Assembly: GCA_036874045.1 (NCBI GenBank)
Contig: CM072341.1
Coordinates: 19,170,501 to 19,234,500 of the forward strand
Direction of reading: 5' to 3'
DNA: 64,000 bases
From: Cymodocea nodosa
Lineage: Eukaryota > Streptophyta > Magnoliopsida > Alismatales > Cymodoceaceae
Of this stretch, positions 51,720-64,000 are shown one piece after another. The first letter of the stretch is position 1; every line of letters begins with the position of its first letter. The position numbers were made by a program, and so were the translations under genes. The notes beneath the pieces were generated by a model, which made no database searches, had not been told where the DNA came from, and was given only the letters and a program-made list of their open reading frames with translations.

Positions 51720-53520
51720 TAACAAAAGTCTAAAATTCGTCTGGGTTCTGCAAATTGCCAGGATGACCCAATCAGAGCAGTGATATTTTTTGTTAATTTA
51801 ATTTTTTTTAAATAATGAGTTCAGGATTTTTTCCGAACCAACTCCAACCTATGGGTTTGTATTTAATTACTTCTTCTTTTTTTCATTTTGCTTACGCAAG
51901 AGATGGTTTCTTCCCTGCAACATTAATCAAAATTATCTTTAAAAAAGGTAAATCAAAATCAAAATTAAAATGAGTTCATTTTTACTTCAAGTATTTATAG
52001 TATTTTCTCTTATAGGTTTTTGTTGTAGGTATTCATAGTTTTTTTGATTTTAATTTGTTGATGATAATTCAATGGTTATTTACTAACATAAGAAAATGAC
52101 ATGCTTGGATCAATAGTTATCTGTCAATTTGATTAATGTGATACATGTCGGAGGGATTCAACCTTAGATGGTGATATCTTTAAAAAATGGGTGGATGAAA
52201 TTAAAGTCAGAAGGAAAAAAGAAGAAGTCTTGTTATCATTTATCTTTTTATCTTTTATTGTTTTTTTTATTAAAAAAATTAAAGATGCATTGATAGAGAA
52301 TCTTATTTATGTAACTACAGAGGAACAAAAGACTGACAAAAAAAGGTGTAATATAACAAAAGAGAAATAAATAAACATGATAAAAATAGAAGAAGATAAC
52401 AGGAGAGCCAAAAGAGAAATCGGAGTTAATTTTGATTATTGTTTTCCACAATATCTATTTGTTTCCAAAGGGAGATGGTTCCAGGATTAACTGTGAAGTT
52501 ATTCTCGTTAGGCAAAATAATTGTCTGTTAGTCTCATATAGATTGGACCTTAAAATTTTCAACCTTTAAATTTGAAAACAAAATTTCTAACAAACAGTAA
52601 GTAATACTCAAAATATTATGAAATATCCAAGGGATATTCTTAAAAGAATTGTTAAAAGTGACATAATTTCTATTTAACCAAATAACCCAAAGAAAAGGAA
52701 GTATAAAAAAAAAAGCAAACAAAATTTGAAATGAAAAATTTCAGATTTTTATAAAGTAAAAAGATGTTAAAAAAGAACACACTTATTTTTAAATTAAAAA
52801 AATTAAATACCATTGAAATGCAAACAATCTACAAAGAGCTGTTTTGAGTTTTCGTGATTTTATTTTCTCTGTCTTTTATTATTCTTTACTATTATTGTGA
52901 TCTTGTTCTCTTCCCTTTCTTTCTTTTTGTTGTTGACTCTTGTCTTTTCTTTCTCCATGGATTTTATTTAATTTACTTTTATTATGTTGAAAAAAAAAGA
53001 CAGTTATATATACGTAGAGAGAGAGAGAATGGGTGTTTGTACGTGCGAGTAACACGAAGAAAAATGAAAGAAAATATAAGAAATGATCTATTTTTGTTAA
53101 AAAACTGAAGTATCCTAATATTTGTCAATTTCATTCAAAAATGAATTTTTTTTTGTAAATTACACTAACTACAAATCACAGAAAAAGACGTGGGCTGGCT
53201 AAATTTCAAGTTTAGTTAAATTGGTGCATTATTAAAAACACTTACGTTTTTGCTGATGTATTTATTACAGCTGCTGCATTGACTCATCCGTTTCGACATT
53301 TTAATAAGTTCGACACGATCCACGTATATATTCCAAAAACGGAAAAAATGAGGTTAAGATTAATAAATCTAAAACAAATTATTACAAAAAAAAGGAGATA
53401 TGTTTATTTCAGATGCAATACCTATGATAAAATTTAAATTAATATATTTAATTCATACGTGTGATATTTTCTAGATGCTTCCAAAAATGATCCCTTTTTT
53501 CACTTCTTCCCTCTTTTAAT
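51720..53520. other. Intergenic spacer between two divergent genes
   Basis: AT-rich DNA between the minus-strand unknown gene and the plus-strand kinesin. The proximal parts should contain both promoters. No gene or clear transposon was recognised. Confidence 0.4.
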
Positions 53521-53620
53521 TTTTGAACAAAATTCATCCATAACGGTCCCTTGTCCCCTTCCTTGGAAACTTTGTTCTCGCTCTTCTCTTTGCATCTCTA
53601 TACATACACGATTCAAAGCT

Positions 53621-53649
53621 CTCCTCCTCCTCCTCCTCCTCCTCCTCCT
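53621..53649. repeat. (CTC)n microsatellite in the kinesin leader
   Basis: About nine to ten CTC/CCT triplets roughly 180 bases upstream of the kinesin start codon, probably in its 5' untranslated region. Confidence 0.9.
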
Positions 53650-53830
53650 GTTCATGTCCAATACTCCGACGAACACCTTAACAAGTTTGGTGAATTCGTC
53701 TCGCTGTACATCTCTTGGGTTCCTCCTTACCTCTGTCCTGTTCTGAATCCTCTTCCTGTAAAAGAGATCGAAACTTTTCTTTGTTTTCGATTCCACTGAT
53801 TTGTTCTTAATTGCTTGGGTGGCTACCAAT

Positions 53831-56800
53831 ATGTCGTCGACAGGACTTCCTTCGAATCCAAGGTCGATGGAAACTCCATGTGAGCCCGAATCCCTGTTCT
53901 CCTGTAGGCCTTCCTTTTTCGCTTCTTCGGTACGTGATCCCTTTGTTCGTCCTCAGTTTGATGATTTTACCTGTGACTTGGTAATTGTAGGTCACCCCAT
54001 GTTTTTGTTTCCGTCCACACCTGCGGCAGCATCTCCAAATATGTTTGTCCGTTCTGGATCTCCCAAGCTCTCGAGGAAACCTGGCCTAGCAAGTGATGCT
54101 GATGAGAACAAGTCATTTTTGGATAGCAAAAAAGACGGGTCTGATAGGGATAGTCTGGAAGTGTCGTTCGAGCTTCCGGCGGGACTCGACAACTCTGATT
54201 GTTCAGCAAAACGAGGTAACTTGTTGGGCATAAATTGTGGGGAAGTGGATGATAAGTGTACAGTGTGCGACGGCATCGAGTTTCAGAAGGATAACTTCTT
54301 CCAGGGAGGTGATGTTATGAGTGCCTACGAGAAGGTTGGAGATGGCAATGGATTGGCACTGTATCAGACTGCTAGGTCTGGAAATTTCTCGTACAAGTTT
54401 CAGACTTTAGAGCCAGGAAACTACTTTGTCGACCTCCACTTTGCTGAGATTATTTTCATACGAGGTCCTCCTGGAATGAGAGTTTTTGATGTCTTTATAC
54501 AGGATGAGAAGGTCAGAAATACCAACCAAGATGAAACCATTTTCCTTTTCTCTACAGAATTCGTTCACAAGGATATTGAAACTAGCTATAAAACTTCCTG
54601 CCTTTTCTCTGCCAAATTTTCCTTCCTTCCATTTGCAGGTAGTCTCTGGCCTAGACATATACTCACAAATTGGCTCCAATAAACCACTGATATTATCTGA
54701 CCTGAATGCTACTGTCGTTGGAGACGAGGGTCTAGTCATTAGATTTGGTGAGGTGAATGGGAGCCCGCTTGTTTGTGGCATATCAATAAGATGCCACTCT
54801 TCGGCAGGTAACTATTTCAATGGCCATGGGTTGCTTCCAATCTGTGCCTTGGTAGAAGCTGTTTATGAATTATTTTTTATTTTATAATATGGTACGCTTT
54901 CATGCTAGGGAAAGGACTACGAATTGCAGAGGGAAAGCTGAATGAAGAGTTGGTAAATACCAAGGTAATAAAAGAGGGTGGTTCCTACATGGTGTTGACC
55001 TTCTTACTCATGACGCACTTGTATGTCAAATTGAACTTGCTCATTCTAAATTCTTGCATTATATTATGCAGGATGACTGTAGTGATTGCAAGAAGCTCAA
55101 ACGTGAGTATAATCTGCTGTGTGAAGCCCAAGAGGAAATTGAAAGAGCTCTGGAAAATGCCAGAAAGGATAATGAGCTAAAGGCCAAAGAATGCCATGAA
55201 GCATGGATGGTACTGCAGGATCTTCAAAAGGAGCTGATGCGCAAGTCAATGCATGTGGGAACTTTAGGTACCAAAAATTCATCCCCGTCTATTATTCTCA
55301 CATGCCTTGTACAACTTGTGTATTATTTATAAGTAATAGACAAACGTTTTCTTCAGCTTTTGCTGTAGAGGGTCAGGTAAAGGAGAGAACCCGGTGGTTC
55401 TCAGCTTTAAGAGAACTGACTGAAAATGTCAAGGTAGGAGAAGAAGAAGCTGCTCCTTTTGCATTGCATAGCCATGCTTATTTTCGAATACTCAGTCATC
55501 TGATCTATTCTCGCACATGAACATGACAGATCCTGATATTCAGTCATCTAATCTATTCTCGTACATGAACATGACAGATCCTGAAGGTTGGGCATAGAGA
55601 ACTACATGAAGAAGCATCACAATACAGGACATACATCAGAGATATGGTTGGCTCACTAGCATCTGTTCAATTTGCAGGTACGTATGGTTTTTGCTTGGAT
55701 CTATGCTGTTTTGTTTATCTTATGGAGGAGAAAAATCCTGATATCTTTATTGTGCACACAGTAAGGGATCAAGATCTTCTGGAAAAGGAAAATCAGGATC
55801 TCAAGCAGAAATTTATCAAGGAGGCAAAGTGGCGGAAGGAGCTTTATAACAAGGTTTTGGAGATGAAAGGTTAAATTTTCCTTTAAAACTGCCAATTGTG
55901 TATGTTACTTGAAATTCAAAACAAATAAAGGATGTTATCCCAAAACAAATGAACTCCTACAACAGGTAGCATAAGAGTCATTTGCCGATGTCGTCCTCTG
56001 AACACGGAAGAGACAACCAAGGGGATCTCCACAGTAGTAGATTTTGATTCTGAGAAAGAAGGCGACCTTACCATAAAAGCCCATGGAGCTCCAAGGAAGG
56101 TTTTCAAGTTTGACACTGTTTTCGGCCCAGATGCAGATCAAGGTAGATAATCATGTCATGGATCATGCTAGCAACTGAAAGGCTCTCTCACAAATTCTAT
56201 GGTTGGACTGGTCTATATTAATAATTAGTGCTTGCATTGAATTAACAGAGAGTGTCTTTATGGCTGCTGCACCTATGGCAACGTCGGTGCTAGATGGGTA
56301 CAATGTATGCATCTTTGCTTATGGGCAAACTGGGACTGGTAAGACGTTTACAATGGAGGGAACTGCAGAAGCCCGTGGAGTCAACTATAAAACTCTTGAG
56401 GAGTTGTTTCGGATCATTGACGAAAGAAAAGCTTTGTTTCAATATGAGGTCTGTGTGAGTGTGCTGGAGGTTTATAATGAGCAAATTCGCGATTTACTCA
56501 TGTCTGATGCTCCTGGAGGAGGGGCTGCAAGGAGGTAGGTACCCTGGAAATTACATTTTTCTAGTAGCAAGCATCTTAATAACCTGAGATGTCTGATAAT
56601 TGATGAATAAATAAAATCCTTCCTCTCCACTGAAGACTAGAAATAAGACAAGTGGGAGATGGAGCACATGCCATACCAGGACTGGTTGAAGCTAGTGTCA
56701 GCAACATGAATGAGGTCTGGGATGTTCTGCAGACTGGCCGCAATGCAAGAGCTGTTGGCTCAACTACTGCAAATGAGCATAGCAGCCGATCACACTGGTG

Positions 56801-58697
56801 AGTTGTGTAAGTGATTTGGGAAATGACTGCATGCATATGCAAGTGCAGCGGATTGTGTTGCACCATTAATCTATTGATCACTAATTTAGAGGAAGATGTC
56901 AAGTGTGTCTTAAGAATTATGATCATTTCTGTGTTTCCTTGATGCAGCATTCATTGTGTGATGGTAAAGGGGAAGAACCTCATGAATGCAGAATGCATAA
57001 GAAGCAAGCTATGGCTTGTTGACCTTGCAGGAAGTGAAAGAGTAGCAAAAACTGATGTGCAGGGTGAGAGATTGAAAGAGGCACAAAATATCAACAAATC
57101 TTTGTCAGCACTTGGTGATGTAATATCTGCTTTAGCAACAAAAAGCCCGCACATTCCTTTCAGGTAGAGTTCACATGTCCAACTCTTTCAGTTTAACTGT
57201 TAAAATACATTCACTTATCTTTTTCTTGGGACTTAAACAGGAATTCAAAACTTACTCATTTGTTGCAAGACTCACTAGGTACACTCGTTTGCATTATTTG
57301 TTAACTTTTTCACTTCACAAGATCATTTCAGTATTATAGCTAATTCTTTCTTTGTTTTAGGTGGAGAATCGAAGTCTCTAATGTTTGTTCAAATTAGCCC
57401 CAGTGACAGTGATTTAAATGAGACAATATGCTCACTGAATTTTGCAAGCAGAGTGAGAGGAATAGAGCTTGGTCCTGCCAAGAAACAAGTTGATGGCGGT
57501 GAGATTTTCAAATACAAACAACTGGTAATATGAATTTTGGCTACGATTTTTGGTTTAAAATAGGACAGATGAGTTACTAATATTGCTCTGTTTTACAATC
57601 TGACAGCTCGAAAAAGCCAAACAAGATAACAAAGGAAAAGATATTGCCATAAAGAAAATGGAGGATGCAATTCAATGTATGGATGCAAAAATAAAGGCAA
57701 AAGACACAACAAACAAAGCCCTCCAGGACAAGGTACCAAGTACCAACCAATTAATTTTAATCATGCTTAACGGTTTAAGGACATCACTGAAGATGAACTC
57801 CCAAAATCCTACATTGGTTGGAGTCTCATGCGTAAGATTTGCCCTTTCTGAGGACATTACAGCATAGCTCCACAATTAATCCATCGTAATTTTTTTTTTG
57901 TTCAGGTGAAGGAGCTTGAATCACAATTACTGGAGGAAAGAACGTTGGCAAGACAACATATTGACACAAAGTTAGCAGAAAATGTACGGCAGCAGCAAAA
58001 ACACACTACCACAGTCAGAAAGCTGCCACTAACAAATCAACGGATGGTCGACAACCAAAACCAGGCAGAGGAACCAACTACAGCCTTCAGAGAAATCAGC
58101 AACATGATCACACCACTAATAGAAAATAATATCATTAAAATGGGCTCACTACCTCTGAACGCCAAAAGTTCAAAGGAAAACAGACCTGAAGTTATTGATG
58201 AAGCAATACCAAGAAGGCTTGATAAGTTCTCAATTTGCAATTTGACTCCAGGAATGTCAATGGTACCAACCAAACTCAACAGATTATCCATGTATGCAGG
58301 TCAGAGGGGACCTGCAGTTCCAGCATCTAGGTGCAGCTCCCTCATCTCAAATCAGTCTCATTGCTGTCCTTCCGTGCCAACACATGCTCACAATAATAAT
58401 ACTGTTGATATTCTGTCAGCATCTCCTTCAACTTTTACTAACACAGACAAAACTAATGAGACTAGAGGAATTAAGAAACATAAAAGCATTCTCAGGAGAA
58501 GCCTCCAAAAGAAGGTCCTCCTAAGACCTCAACATCAGAAGAACGTCAAGAAAGACAGCAATCTGGAGAAAATGATGAATGGTAGGATGAGAGCTAGGAG
58601 GGTGCCAGTTAACAAAGTGGTGACCGCTCCTGTAGACAGAGACCAGCAGCAGAAGAGACAGAAAGAGAGATGGAATGATAGCAAGACTTTACCTTAA
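53831..58697 (+). CDS. Kinesin-14 with N-terminal malectin-like domain, complete, 15 exons
   Basis: Exons are 53831-54511, 54639-54807, 54909-54964, 55072-55267, 55357-55433, 55578-55677, 55762-55869, 55966-56142, 56249-56534, 56636-56797, 56948-57163, 57241-57278, 57361-57524, 57607-57732 and 57906-58697. All are GT-AG with matching phases and give 1115 residues. After a low-complexity N-terminus, about 133-300 is a malectin-like carbohydrate-binding fold ([28 protein letters not shown]). A coiled coil follows at about 320-460. The neck immediately before the motor ([16 protein letters not shown]) marks a kinesin-14, expected to move to microtubule minus ends. The motor, about 463-790, has CRCRPLN, P-loop GQTGTGKT (547-554), switch I NEHSSRSH, switch [10 protein letters not shown] and [14 protein letters not shown]. 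The C-terminal 260 residues are basic and unstructured. Plant proteins of this build are annotated as di-glucose binding proteins with kinesin motor. A start at 53831 is used because it is the first ATG of the frame. Confidence 0.95.
55488..55583. repeat. 48-bp tandem duplication copying a 3' splice site
   Basis: Two adjacent 48-base copies (55488-55535 and 55536-55583) differ at three positions. Each ends ACATGAACATGACAGATCCTG, so the branch/acceptor region and the first bases of kinesin exon 6 are present twice. The downstream copy is the acceptor used in the predicted mRNA (exon from 55578). Confidence 0.93.
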
Positions 58698-58699
58698 AT

Positions 58700-60046
58700 A
58701 CTTGATATTGCTGATCTTCTGTCTCCACTTTGTAATTGCCAATCCCTAGTGCTTTAATTTTAATCAAAGCATTCAATATTTATATTTGTTTAAGAATACA
58801 TACAGATTGAATACGGGTCAGATACACCTTTTATCATATTCATATTTGTTTCTAATTTCTGAATAGAATTATGAATGGATATATGTCGGATATCAAAAAT
58901 CAAAATCACATTATAAAAATTCAAATACAGATACTTTTTGGATATTTGTCTAATATTAAATACACAGATATAAACGAATATGAATAATCTAAGCAAATTA
59001 TCATTATAACTTTTAAATTAAGAATGTTTTACGTTGAACAAATATGGAGACTATATACAATATTCATATTTGTTTTCAATTTTTAAAAAATTTATTAATT
59101 ATTTTTTTGTTTGAAAAAAGTATATACCAAAAATTAACTATATATGTGATTCCATAAATAAAAATTATTTTAATATTAATATAATTATTAACCTTAATTA
59201 AATATAAATTTGATATGATTATAAAATTTTCAAGTATAATAATAACATACCATATATTTTTGAAATAGCTTTTTGACATAAATGTGTTCACACAATAGAA
59301 AGTTTCCTCAAAATTAAAGAGGCCAAGGGTTCAAATCCCATAAAGCATATATTTTTACAATTCATATGGAGTAGAAGATCTAGATATTTGTTTTTGTCTT
59401 AAAAATATTAATAATACCCACATCTGTATTTGGATCTGAAAAATTTAATAAAACAATATTCATATCCGGATTTGTATTAGATCAAATATATATAACAAAT
59501 ATCTATATTCGAGAAAATCTAGATTTGGATTTGAATTTGGTCTAGACATCTGGATCTATATTGAAACCCCATCTACATCTCATCACTTCAGCTGAACTTC
59601 ATGAATCAGCTGCAGTAAAAAAATTCAACAGCAGGTACTCATTCAAAAGATCAATTGGTTTCCAGAAATAATAGGCCTATCTTTTCTCCATCTAGTTAGC
59701 ATTCTAAGGCACCAAAACAAACTAGAATCTTCACAGTGCTTAGCCATTCCAATTCGCTTGTTCAAACTCAGGAAATAAAGCAATGGCAGCTATAAATATA
59801 ATACAAGAAAAACATGAATTACTGCAAAAATGGACTGCTGGGCGAACGCATAAAATACAGAAAGACTTTCTACAACTTGTCAAACAGTAACGATGGACTG
59901 CATTTCACCTCAAGAACCAGTTTGGCTTCGACCAGCAGAAGTGCATCTCCAATTTACGTTTCTCTAAGTCATTTTTTGCAGAACGTCAGATTTTTAAATG
60001 ATTTTTGCTCCCTGAAGACCAATATTTGCTGTTCCAGATCATCCTC
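58700..60046. other. Spacer between convergent kinesin and DnaJ genes
   Basis: AT-rich, with recurring motifs of the type ATTCATATCCGGATTTGTATT and ATATTTGTCTAATATT (about 58800-59000 and 59400-59560), reminiscent of dispersed plant repeats. No gene is supported. The region 59600-60046 is probably DnaJ 3' untranslated sequence. Confidence 0.4.
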
Positions 60047-63000
60047 TCAAGTGCTGACTAATTTATCACATATTGATTTGTATGCTGCGGTACAATACTT
60101 GAATTTCTCCTCTGCTGCTACCTGTCAAATTTGCCAAGTGTTTCATGCATTGGCCAAGTTATAAATGGATTCGGTTGTTTAAGTTTTCCTTTAATCATTT
60201 GGAAAACGAGCTAAACTGCATCAATTTCGGAATGCAAAAACAAGGAGAAGAATTTAATACAACTAGTTTTCTGTTTCAGCCTCAGCCAACCAATTAGGTC
60301 AATCACTGGAAAACTAAAATTTTTATGTTACATACTCTTTATATAATCTAGCATATTGAGATGCCAAGTACGTAATATGATAAGTTTAATATAAGTCGAA
60401 CAAGTTTCCATTTCCAATTTGAGGCATAATCAACATGATGTTAAAATTTTAAAACGCACAATATGCTTTAGAAGAAAAATCAACATGTTAGGCCTAAGGT
60501 TTCTTGCTTCAAAGCAAACCAATTCAGTTCACATGTTGGACCATGCTAGAATGTATTCTGTACATCTAACTTGGAGAAGCATGATCATACAGTTTCAATA
60601 TGTAATTTAATGAAGCATGCTCTTACAATATAACTTCATTTCGTGTCCATTAGAGAAAAAAAATGAGATCCTCCTTTAGATTAAAAAAAGGATCATGCAT
60701 ACATAGTATTCACTAAGGACATCGGATATATAGATATCAATTTTATCCACTAACATAATTAATATCCCTCTCAACCTGAGACATCTAACATGCCTAGTTT
60801 GTTAAATAAAAGATTCAAATAATGCAATCCCTAGTCTTCAGTGAAGATGCCAGTAAACTCTTCAAAGGGAGGTGTACGAGGTAGTTATATTATAACACTT
60901 TCACCACCAAGAGTTTAATATAATGACAATCTACTCAATATACTTAACATAATCATGAAATGCATGGTTATTGGAAATGAAGATAGAAGCATGATTATCA
61001 TAGTCCATTGGCATTAATACTTAGGAAGCCCTAGTTCAGTTAACAATGATTTTAACCATATCATTTAATATGTAGTTTGTTCATAGACTATCTCTGCATT
61101 AGACTTAGAAGCATACAGTTTGTTTCCTTCTCCTTATGTAATTAAATTGCTTCGAACATAAGGGTATCAACCAAATGTAAACTTCCTGTCACCTTTTTCC
61201 AAAGTTAGAATCCAAGAATACATGAATGTTTCAGTGCACATTCTTCCTATACAGTAGACTCTTTTTGAGTGGTGAAAGGGAAATATATTAAACCAAAAAG
61301 AGGGGATACATCAGAAGGTGATTGCATCAATAACCAAAGAAAAAAAAAATTACCCAAAATTTTAGGTAGGAGGGTTCCATATATAGAACCAGAGAAAACC
61401 AACACCATTTCAGTTATATTAGCATATCAGGGACCCAGGACAGAATTTCCATTTCAGAGGGTAGATTCTAGTCAGCAGTTGTTGACCACCCAATTGCACG
61501 CTACCAAACCTGTTCCCACATGTTCCACTCAGTTGCATCACACCCTCAAAGATCCTCTCATTCCTTTTGAGCCACCTGTTCGGCTATTCCATCAAATAGC
61601 TGGAGGAAGAAGAAGCCACAAATTTGGCAGCTCTGATTTAGGTACACTCCCGCCCCACTTCTCCCAGAACACCTCCAGATCTCAGGATGAAGTTGGCCTT
61701 GTCCCTAGTAGACTCATCCACCATTGTGACAAATTATAGCATTCAAAGACCACAGCTGCTCGCCAAATTCCAAGCCCTATGCTGAAGTGCCACCTCTGTA
61801 AGAATAGTTTCATTCTATAGAAACCATGCAAAGAATTGTACTTTCAACGAGGCCCTAACATTTCAAATCAGTTCATAGTATCCCACGCTTGTTTCATGCA
61901 CAATGATTTGCCAAAAAGTATCCAATTTTGTTCATCTCCATACTTGTGAATGAACATGAGAAGAGAAAGAAAGAGGGATATGACCATTAAGAAGGGGAGT
62001 TCAACAACTTTGGAAACTCTACGTCATTGAGATCTCTTTGGAATCTCACATCCTACACTGTTACTGCCTTGTAACTCACAAAGCACTAAGAGATCCTTGG
62101 GTATAGGATGCAATCCCCACCAATGATGAGAAAACCTCTTTCAATGGAATCAAATTAATCCACACACCTTGCCATAATCATACGATCTCCCCAATCCTTA
62201 CAAATTTCCACCACAGTACCCTTACCATCTCCTTTGCCTCTGAAAATCCATGCTAGATACCCAAGACCCTTTCAATATGCTCCTCTATCATATCCTCAAA
62301 CTTGTCCTTATACCATTTCCCTCTAATCATCATTCTCCAAAGGCCTCCCTCCATTTCCTAGACCCATGTCCTAGGAAAATCTCTAAGGGTAAACACCTTA
62401 GTTGAAGACAATTGTAAGGAATGACCCTTCCAATAGTGGTGACAGTCACAAAAAAAGGTTTTTGCTGAGGAAGAAGGTTGAAGGGTCTACCATACAATGA
62501 TGGCAGCAACTATAGGAGCGGCCAACAACTCTATTGGAGGTGAGAGTAGTGGCCAAGTATGGAGTGGATGTGGCTAGGGTTTTGTTTTAGTGGTGTGGGA
62601 TCAAGGATTTTCTTGAGGAAGATGGTGGTGGCTAGACATTTTAATAGGTTCTCTCTCTCTCTTTTTAAGTTTAAATCAATGTTTTGATACCATATTAGAA
62701 AGAATGAATTTGAGGTATCTGATCTGGAATTATTGACCTCTGAATTAATCTTATCTACACCAAATTGCTATTTTGACCCTCAATGAAAATAAGCTTCACA
62801 TCAATGAATAAGAAGCATTAGGTCAATAACAAAATGAAAGTCATCCATAAGTCTAGATGGTGTGGGGGTTGTAAGATACAATATCAATTGACCTGGGAAA
62901 CATATTAGCATTACAAAAAATGTGAAATTAAGCCACAAATATTATCCATTTACCCAATAACACAACTAACGCAAAACAAAAGAAAATGTACAAAATATAT

Positions 63001-63810
63001 GCTTTTTTTATGGGTACCTTATAACTACTACAAACTACTTCATGGTTTAATAACCAGTTAGTAATTTTTCAGTTCTCCAAAATGTTGATCCCACATGGTT
63101 GGAATTAGGCATTGATGGTTGTTTTTTCCATTCAAAAGTTACACTAAAACCATTTCTACGCCCTATCTTAGAAGCAAAGTTAATAACTAGAGGTAACTGG
63201 ACAAATTAGTTATCATATATGCACCTTTGAAGATCCTTGGTGGCGATCAGGATGCCATCTTAGAGCACAAGCTCGATATCTGGAAAGGGCAAATTACCAT
63301 TATTATTGACGAGCTTTACAAAGATGGATGAAAGTTTTTCTTAAAAGAAATCTTATTACAAGAAATTTACAACATAATTATATGAAACTCACGCATTTTT
63401 GACTTCTTCAAGTTTTAGAGGACCTGTAGCAGTCAAGCCAAGTGCCAATCGATCTGAAGCCATCAGTGAATTTGTTGAGGCATCATCTTCATCTTGTGTC
63501 TCATGTTTTCTATAGTAGGAAGTTCTCTGATTTCTTGATCTGGACTTGCACTTCCTGAAAAACTCATTATCTGTCTCATCCTCCCAGTTCCAAGATACTC
63601 TCCATTGTCTATGTCGTGATGATCCCTTTCCAAGTGCTTCATCACCAAAATACCAATTAAAGCCTTGTGAAGTTCTTCCAAAAGCTGATCCAAATATTGT
63701 TGTTTCAGATTCTTCATCATCCATGTTGCTCCAAAATAGCCTTGGAGACCTATTTCCTATGTGAAGATCAATAATTGTTGGACGTGCATTGTTTAAGAAA
63801 TTGCAATAAC
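60047..63810 (-). CDS. DnaJ-domain protein, 3' part (continues past the right edge)
   Basis: Three exons are visible: about 63393-63810 (upstream limit uncertain), 63225-63279 and 60047-60121, ending at a TGA. J-domain proteins stimulate Hsp70 ATPase through the HPD motif. The J-domain spans all three exons: LALGLTATGPLKLEEVKNAY, then RACALRWHPDRHQGSSK with HPD intact, then VAAEEKFKYCTAAYKSICDKLVST. It sits at the very C-terminus, as in some plant organelle-type DnaJ proteins. The upstream exon encodes a charged, Ser/Arg-rich region (QWRVSWNWEDETDNEF) without a known domain. The last intron is about 3.1 kb and contains a LINE fragment. The N-terminus, and with it any targeting peptide, lies outside the window. 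Confidence 0.9.
61270..62450 (-). mobile_element. LINE 3' fragment in the last DnaJ intron
   Basis: The minus strand, across shifts of frame and several stops, reads pieces typical of plant LINE polyproteins downstream of the reverse transcriptase: EMEGGLWRMMIRGKWYKDKF, VRVLWWKFVRIGEIV, then the zf-RVT-like NVRASLKVQFFAWFL and NETILTEVALQHRAWNL, and finally QWWMSLLGTRPTS, LEVFWEKWGGSVPKSELPNL and WLLLPPAIW. It is in the same orientation as the host gene. The 5' part of the element is missing. Confidence 0.75.
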
Positions 63811-64000
63811 CTTCAAAAAGAAATTTCAAACTTGTACATTTATTCCCACCAATGTACCTTAACTCATTATTCTTTCACCCAATGAAAGTGAAATGTACTC
63901 AAAGTAGAAAAATTATACTGCAAAGCTTGAATAAAAGTGGTAAATTAGTGTTTCCAATTCTCTATTAAAAGTTCTAATAAAAGGCCTCATCAAGAAAATA

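Noticed and set aside
53930-53990. Possible 61-nt intron (GTACGT...TTGTAG) near the kinesin start
   Set aside because: Removing it shifts the frame, whereas reading through keeps an open frame that joins correctly to exon 2. It was treated as coding, though alternative splicing is not excluded.
59327-59340. GGGTTCAAATCCCA, resembling a tRNA T-arm or SINE B box
   Set aside because: No matching A box, acceptor stem or anticodon arm could be found upstream at the right distance. It is probably chance.

Overview
This is about 64 kb of nuclear DNA from a flowering plant. The evidence is spliced genes with GT-AG introns, plant-only families (plastid movement impaired 1, CDPK, tonoplast monosaccharide transporter, malectin-domain kinesin-14, ATL RING-H2), and Copia, LINE and PIF/Harbinger transposon remains. 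GC-rich single-exon genes and first exons set in very AT-rich introns and spacers point to a monocot, probably not a grass. That placement is an inference and no species is claimed.

Layout. From 976 to 5971 (minus) is a complete seven-exon IRE1 ER-stress sensor. At 6813-7343 (minus) is an ATL8/ATL80-like RING-H2 protein, and at 8899-9219 (minus) a solo SURP-domain protein. From 10823 to 15411 (minus) are the last seven exons of a SEC11-type signal peptidase whose first exon I could not find; its last intron carries a small MITE. From about 16 to 21 kb lies a dead PIF/Harbinger element: a MYB/SANT-like ORF1, a DDE transposase pseudogene, a 46-bp minisatellite, and a nested 1.1-kb MITE sitting in ORF1. 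From 24450 to 28868 (minus) is a five-exon tonoplast monosaccharide transporter with G-boxes upstream. At 31801-34410 (minus) is a single-exon PMI1. At 35.6-36.3 kb is another MITE, followed at 36.3-38.8 kb by a short deleted Copia element with both LTRs.

From 41635 to 46262 (minus) is a seven-exon calcium-dependent protein kinase. From 49072 to 51618 (minus) is a three-exon small conserved-looking protein of unknown function. From 53831 to 58697 (plus) is a 15-exon kinesin-14 with an N-terminal malectin-like domain. From 60047 to beyond 63810 (minus) is the 3' part of a DnaJ-domain gene whose large intron holds a LINE fragment.

The genes are independent plant transcription units and there is no operon-like logic. 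IRE1 and signal peptidase both act at the ER, but they are separated by unrelated genes and are probably neighbours by chance. The most notable points are structural: a 48-bp tandem duplication in the kinesin gene that copies a 3' splice site and would give a premature stop if the upstream copy were used; nested insertions in the Harbinger element with legible target-site duplications; a six-unit higher-order repeat in the minisatellite; and the missing first exon of SEC11. I saw no evidence of a novel multigene system.
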